In this document: piece after piece, positions 61,226-64,000 of the stretch
Layout of the letters: each line of letters opens with the position of its first letter
Numbering within the stretch: position 1 is the stretch's first letter
NCBI GenBank assembly: GCA_963804045.1
Contig: CAWDOR010000021.1
Span: forward strand, 71,407-135,406
Length of the DNA: 64,000 nt
Source of the DNA: Rhodoblastus sp963804045
GTDB taxonomy: Bacteria; Pseudomonadota; Alphaproteobacteria; Rhizobiales; Beijerinckiaceae
Direction of reading: 5' to 3'
Made by a program: the position numbers and the translations under genes
The notes under the pieces: model-generated
The model's database searches: none
Told to the model about the DNA's origin: nothing
The model's input: the letters and a program-made list of their open reading frames with translations, nothing else

Positions 61226-63565
61226 ATGATTTCCATCAACCGCCGAATCGCCGATGAATTGCGCGTCGCCGAGACCCAGGTGGCGGCGGCGGTCGATCTG
61301 CTCGACGCCGGCTCGACCGTGCCCTTCATCGCCCGCTACCGCAAGGAGGCGACCGGCGCGCTGGACGACACGCAATTGCGCAATCTGGAGGAGCGGCTGC
61401 GCTATCTGCGCGAGCTGGAGGAGCGGCGCAAGGCGGTGCTGAACTCGATCCGCTCCCAGGACAAGATGACGCCGGAGCTGGAAAAACAGCTTCTGACCGC
61501 CGAGACCAAGGCGCAGCTCGAAGATATTTATCTGCCCTACAAGCCCAAGCGCCGCACCAAGGCGACCATCGCCCGCGAGGCCGGGCTGGCGCCGCTGGCC
61601 GAGGGGTTGCTGCTCAATCCCCAGCTCGACCCCCGCGCGGAAGCCGAGAAATTCGTCGATGAGGCCAAGGGCGTCAAAACCCCGGAAGAGGCGCTGGAAG
61701 GCGCGCGCGCCATTCTCGTCGAGAAATTCTCGGAAAAAGCCGAGCTGACCGGCCGTTTGCGCGAGGATTTCTGGTCGCGCGGACGGCTTGTGTCCAAGGT
61801 TCGCGACGGCAAGGCGCAGGACGGCGCCAAATATTCCGATTATTTCGATTTCTTCGAACCGCTGGCGAAACTGCCCTCGCATCGCATTCTCGCGCTGTTT
61901 CGCGGCGAGAAGGAGGAGTGTCTCGATCTGGCGATGGAGCCGGAAAGCGCGGCGACGGCGGAAACTCAGGGCGACGCGGCTTACGAGCGCGCCATCGCGA
62001 GCGCTTTCGCGGTCGCCGAGCGCGGCCGGCCCGCCGACAAATGGCTGGGCGATTGCGTGCGCTGGGCCTGGCGCACGCGCATAAAAATTTCGCTGGCGGT
62101 CGATCTGCGCGCCCGCCTGTGGCAGAACGCCGAGGATCAGGCTGTCAAGGTTTTCGCCGGGAATTTGCGCGACCTGCTGCTGGTGGCGCCCGCCGGGCCG
62201 CGCGCCACCATGGGTCTGGACCCGGGATTTCGCACCGGCGTCAAAGTCGCGGTGGTCGACGCCACCGGCAAGGTGGTCGACACCGGCGTGATCTACCCGC
62301 ATGAGCCGCAGCGTCGCTGGGACGACGCCCTGCTCGCCCTGGGCCGGTTGTGCCGGCAACACAAGGTCGAGCTGATCGCCATTGGCAATGGCACGGCCTC
62401 GCGCGAGACCGACAAACTGGCCAGCGAACTCGTGGCCAAATTGCCAGAGCAGAAAATCGCCAAGATCGTAGTCTCCGAGGCCGGCGCCTCGGTCTATTCG
62501 GCCTCCGCCTATGCGGCGAGCGAATTGCCCGGTCTCGACGTCACCCTGCGCGGCGCGGTCTCCATCGCCCGCCGCTTGCAGGACCCGCTGGCCGAACTGG
62601 TGAAGATCGATCCGAAAAGCATCGGCGTCGGCCAATATCAGCACGATCTCGCCGAGTTCAAACTGTCGCGCTCGCTCGACGCCGTGGTCGAGGATTGCGT
62701 CAATGGCGTCGGCGTCGATCTCAATACGGCCTCGGCGCCGCTGCTGGCGCGGGTTTCCGGCCTGGGCAAGTCGCTCGCCGCCAATATTGTCGCCCATCGC
62801 GACGCCAATGGCGCCTTTCGCAAGCGGACCGAACTGAAGAAAGTGCCGCGTCTGGGCGAAAAGGCCTTCGAGCAATGCGCCGGTTTTTTGCGCATTCGCA
62901 ATGGCGACGATCCGCTCGACGCCTCGGGCGTCCACCCGGAAGCCTATCCGCTGGTGAGAAAAATTCTGGCGGCGACCAAGGCCGATATTCACGTGCTGAT
63001 CGGCGATTCCAAGACCTTGCGCACCCTGTCGCCCAAGAATTTCGCCGACGAGCAATTCGGCCTGCCCACCGTCACCGACGTGCTGAAAGAACTGGAAAAG
63101 CCGGGCCGCGACCCCCGTCCCGAATTCAAGACCGCCACCTTTCAGGAGGGCGTCGAGAAGCTCTCCGACCTCAGGCCGGGCATGGTGCTGGAGGGCGTGG
63201 TGACCAATGTCGCGGCCTTCGGCGCCTTTGTCGATATTGGCGTGCATCAGGACGGCCTGGTGCATATTTCCGCCATGTCCAGAACCTTCATCAAGGACCC
63301 GCGCGAGGCCGCCAAGCCCGGCGATGTCGTCAAGGTCAAGGTCTTGGAGGTCGACGCGCCCCGCAAACGCATCGCCCTGACCATGCGGCTCGACGACGCG
63401 GTCGAACCCCGATCCGCCCAGGGACAGGCGCAGCGCGGAAACCCGCCGGCCGGCGCCATGGCGCGGAGCCAGCCGCATCGCGAGCCGCCGCGCCCCGCCA
63501 GCGGCAACGCCTTCGCCGAAGCCTTCGCCCGCGCCAAGGGCGCCGAACCGAAAAAAACGCGGTAA
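61226..63565 (+). CDS. tex: Tex family RNA-binding transcriptional accessory protein
   Basis: 779 residues. N-terminal helical domain with TVPFIARYRKEATGALDD, YqgF-like nuclease fold (DPGFRTGVKVAVVDATGKV), helix-hairpin-helix (LNTASAPLLARVSGLGKSLA), and C-terminal S1 domain (VLEGVVTNVAAFGAFVDIG, near 652-670). Ends in an Arg/Pro/Ala-rich tail. It associates with RNA polymerase and affects transcription stress responses. ATG 61226, with a hairpin terminator just after the stop. Confidence 0.96.
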   Translation: MISINRRIADELRVAETQVAAAVDLLDAGSTVPFIARYRKEATGALDDTQLRNLEERLRYLRELEERRKAVLNSIRSQDKMTPELEKQLLTAETKAQLEDIYLPYKPKRRTKATIAREAGLAPLAEGLLLNPQLDPRAEAEKFVDEAKGVKTPEEALEGARAILVEKFSEKAELTGRLREDFWSRGRLVSKVRDGKAQDGAKYSDYFDFFEPLAKLPSHRILALFRGEKEECLDLAMEPESAATAETQGDAAYERAIASAFAVAERGRPADKWLGDCVRWAWRTRIKISLAVDLRARLWQNAEDQAVKVFAGNLRDLLLVAPAGPRATMGLDPGFRTGVKVAVVDATGKVVDTGVIYPHEPQRRWDDALLALGRLCRQHKVELIAIGNGTASRETDKLASELVAKLPEQKIAKIVVSEAGASVYSASAYAASELPGLDVTLRGAVSIARRLQDPLAELVKIDPKSIGVGQYQHDLAEFKLSRSLDAVVEDCVNGVGVDLNTASAPLLARVSGLGKSLAANIVAHRDANGAFRKRTELKKVPRLGEKAFEQCAGFLRIRNGDDPLDASGVHPEAYPLVRKILAATKADIHVLIGDSKTLRTLSPKNFADEQFGLPTVTDVLKELEKPGRDPRPEFKTATFQEGVEKLSDLRPGMVLEGVVTNVAAFGAFVDIGVHQDGLVHISAMSRTFIKDPREAAKPGDVVKVKVLEVDAPRKRIALTMRLDDAVEPRSAQGQAQRGNPPAGAMARSQPHREPPRPASGNAFAEAFARAKGAEPKKTR

Positions 63566-63571
63566 GTCCTG

Positions 63572-63598
63572 GGCGTCGTTAAGAACGACGCCATTTTG
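63572..63598 (+). terminator. hairpin terminator after tex
   Basis: Perfect 9-bp stem GGCGTCGTT/AACGACGCC with AAG loop, then ATTTTGG; six bases after the tex stop. A second GC-rich dyad with CTTTT follows at about 63598-63620. Confidence 0.75.
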
Positions 63599-63678
63599 GC
63601 GCCACGGCGCCGGGCTTTTCGTTGTGGATGTGACCCAATAGGGCTGACTTGGCCATGATTTCCGTTTAAGGCGGGGCG

Positions 63679-64000
63679 ATGAAAAAAGCCGCCGCCATCG
63701 GCCTCCTGCTGGGATTAGCGCTTTTCGCCGGCCTGACCTTCTACGAAGGCGCCGGCGACGTGCTGCACGCTTTCGCCTCCATCGGCTTTGGCGCGATCTG
63801 GATCGTGCTGCTTCGTTTCGCCCAGACTTTCATCTCCGGCTTCGCCTGGCGGGCGCTGATCCCCAAGCCGCGCCCGGCGGCCTGGCTGTTCTGCCTGCTG
63901 CGCTGGGTGCGCGAATCCATCAATAATCTGTTGCCGGTCGCCGCCGTCGGCGGCGACGTGTTCGGCGCCCGGATGCTGAAGCGGCGCGGCGTCGCCGGCG
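63679..64000 (+). CDS. HpnL/YbhN-like membrane flippase family protein, N-terminal part
   Basis: Open to the right edge (107 codons seen). ATG 63679 after AAGGCGGGGCG. The first helix is AAAIGLLLGLALFAGLTFY, the second is FGAIWIVLLRFAQTFISGFAW, and then RWVRESINNLLPVAAVGGDVFGARML, the conserved early motif of the lysylphosphatidylglycerol-synthase-TM/HpnL family associated with hopanoid synthesis. The remaining helices lie outside the window, so the subfamily is provisional. Confidence 0.75.
   Translation, partial: MKKAAAIGLLLGLALFAGLTFYEGAGDVLHAFASIGFGAIWIVLLRFAQTFISGFAWRALIPKPRPAAWLFCLLRWVRESINNLLPVAAVGGDVFGARMLKRRGVAG

Noticed and set aside
61178..63478. 766-codon open frame antisense to tex
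   Set aside because: Shadow of a highly conserved gene; composition artefact of high GC.

Overview
This is a high-GC alphaproteobacterial chromosome segment. Gene content and order point to Hyphomicrobiales (Rhizobiales): the Mic60/mitofilin-HemY pair, DUF2948-hisD-UPF0262-phosphotyrosine phosphatase, argH-lipoprotein-lysA-TIGR02302, purL-bolA-grxD, the cobalamin adenosyltransferase-etfBA-hydroxybutyryl-CoA dehydrogenase block, divergent tlpA/argH, and a hopanoid-type HpnL gene. A complete PQQ/alcohol-dehydrogenase-type ABC cluster and PurU fit a methylotroph-like member such as Beijerinckiaceae or Methylocystaceae. The genus cannot be fixed from this window, and no methane or methanol dehydrogenase gene is present.

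Layout. 1-6.3 kb: start of an L,D-transpeptidase, HemY, Mic60-like protein, CitE-type lyase, beta-carbonic anhydrase and an AT-richer methyltransferase. 6.7-14.8 kb: full kdp potassium-uptake locus (a 27-codon peptide, kdpF, A, B, C, D, E), with kdpD frameshifted, closed by a bidirectional terminator. 14.9-19.5 kb: trxA, phosphopantetheinyl transferase, phosphatase, UPF0262, hisD, DUF2948 and a lytic transglycosylase. 19.5-24.2 kb: frameshifted tam and the four-gene PQQ-associated ABC cluster, whose binding-protein gene is also frameshifted. 24.2-31.6 kb: large palindrome, PHA-synthase-like hydrolase, aspartate aminotransferase, chemoreceptor, ychF, rsmE and a DsbD-N-like protein. 31.7-39.8 kb: yqgE, hbd, etfA, etfB, pduO-type adenosyltransferase, TIGR02302, lysA and a lipoprotein. 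39.8-47.4 kb: argH, tlpA, grxD, bolA, purL, an OmpW porin behind a perfect FNR/FixK box, and purU. 47.4-56.2 kb: YhaN/YhaO DNA-repair pair, then one + strand run of nitrilase-modB-modC-folP-folK. 56.3-64 kb: receiver/degenerate-EAL regulator with an RpfC-like hybrid kinase, pirin with its ArsR-family neighbour, tex, and the start of an HpnL-like membrane protein.

Most of the window is housekeeping. The points most worth a second look are: three single-base frameshifts of the same sign, all at an AACTC context; the non-ATG start of the PQQ-ABC permease; the receiver-EAL/hybrid-kinase pair; modBC without modA; the FNR box before ompW; the extra peptide ahead of kdpF; and several precise palindromes and short tandem repeats. 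No CRISPR array, tRNA, rRNA, insertion sequence, phage gene or clear genomic island was seen.
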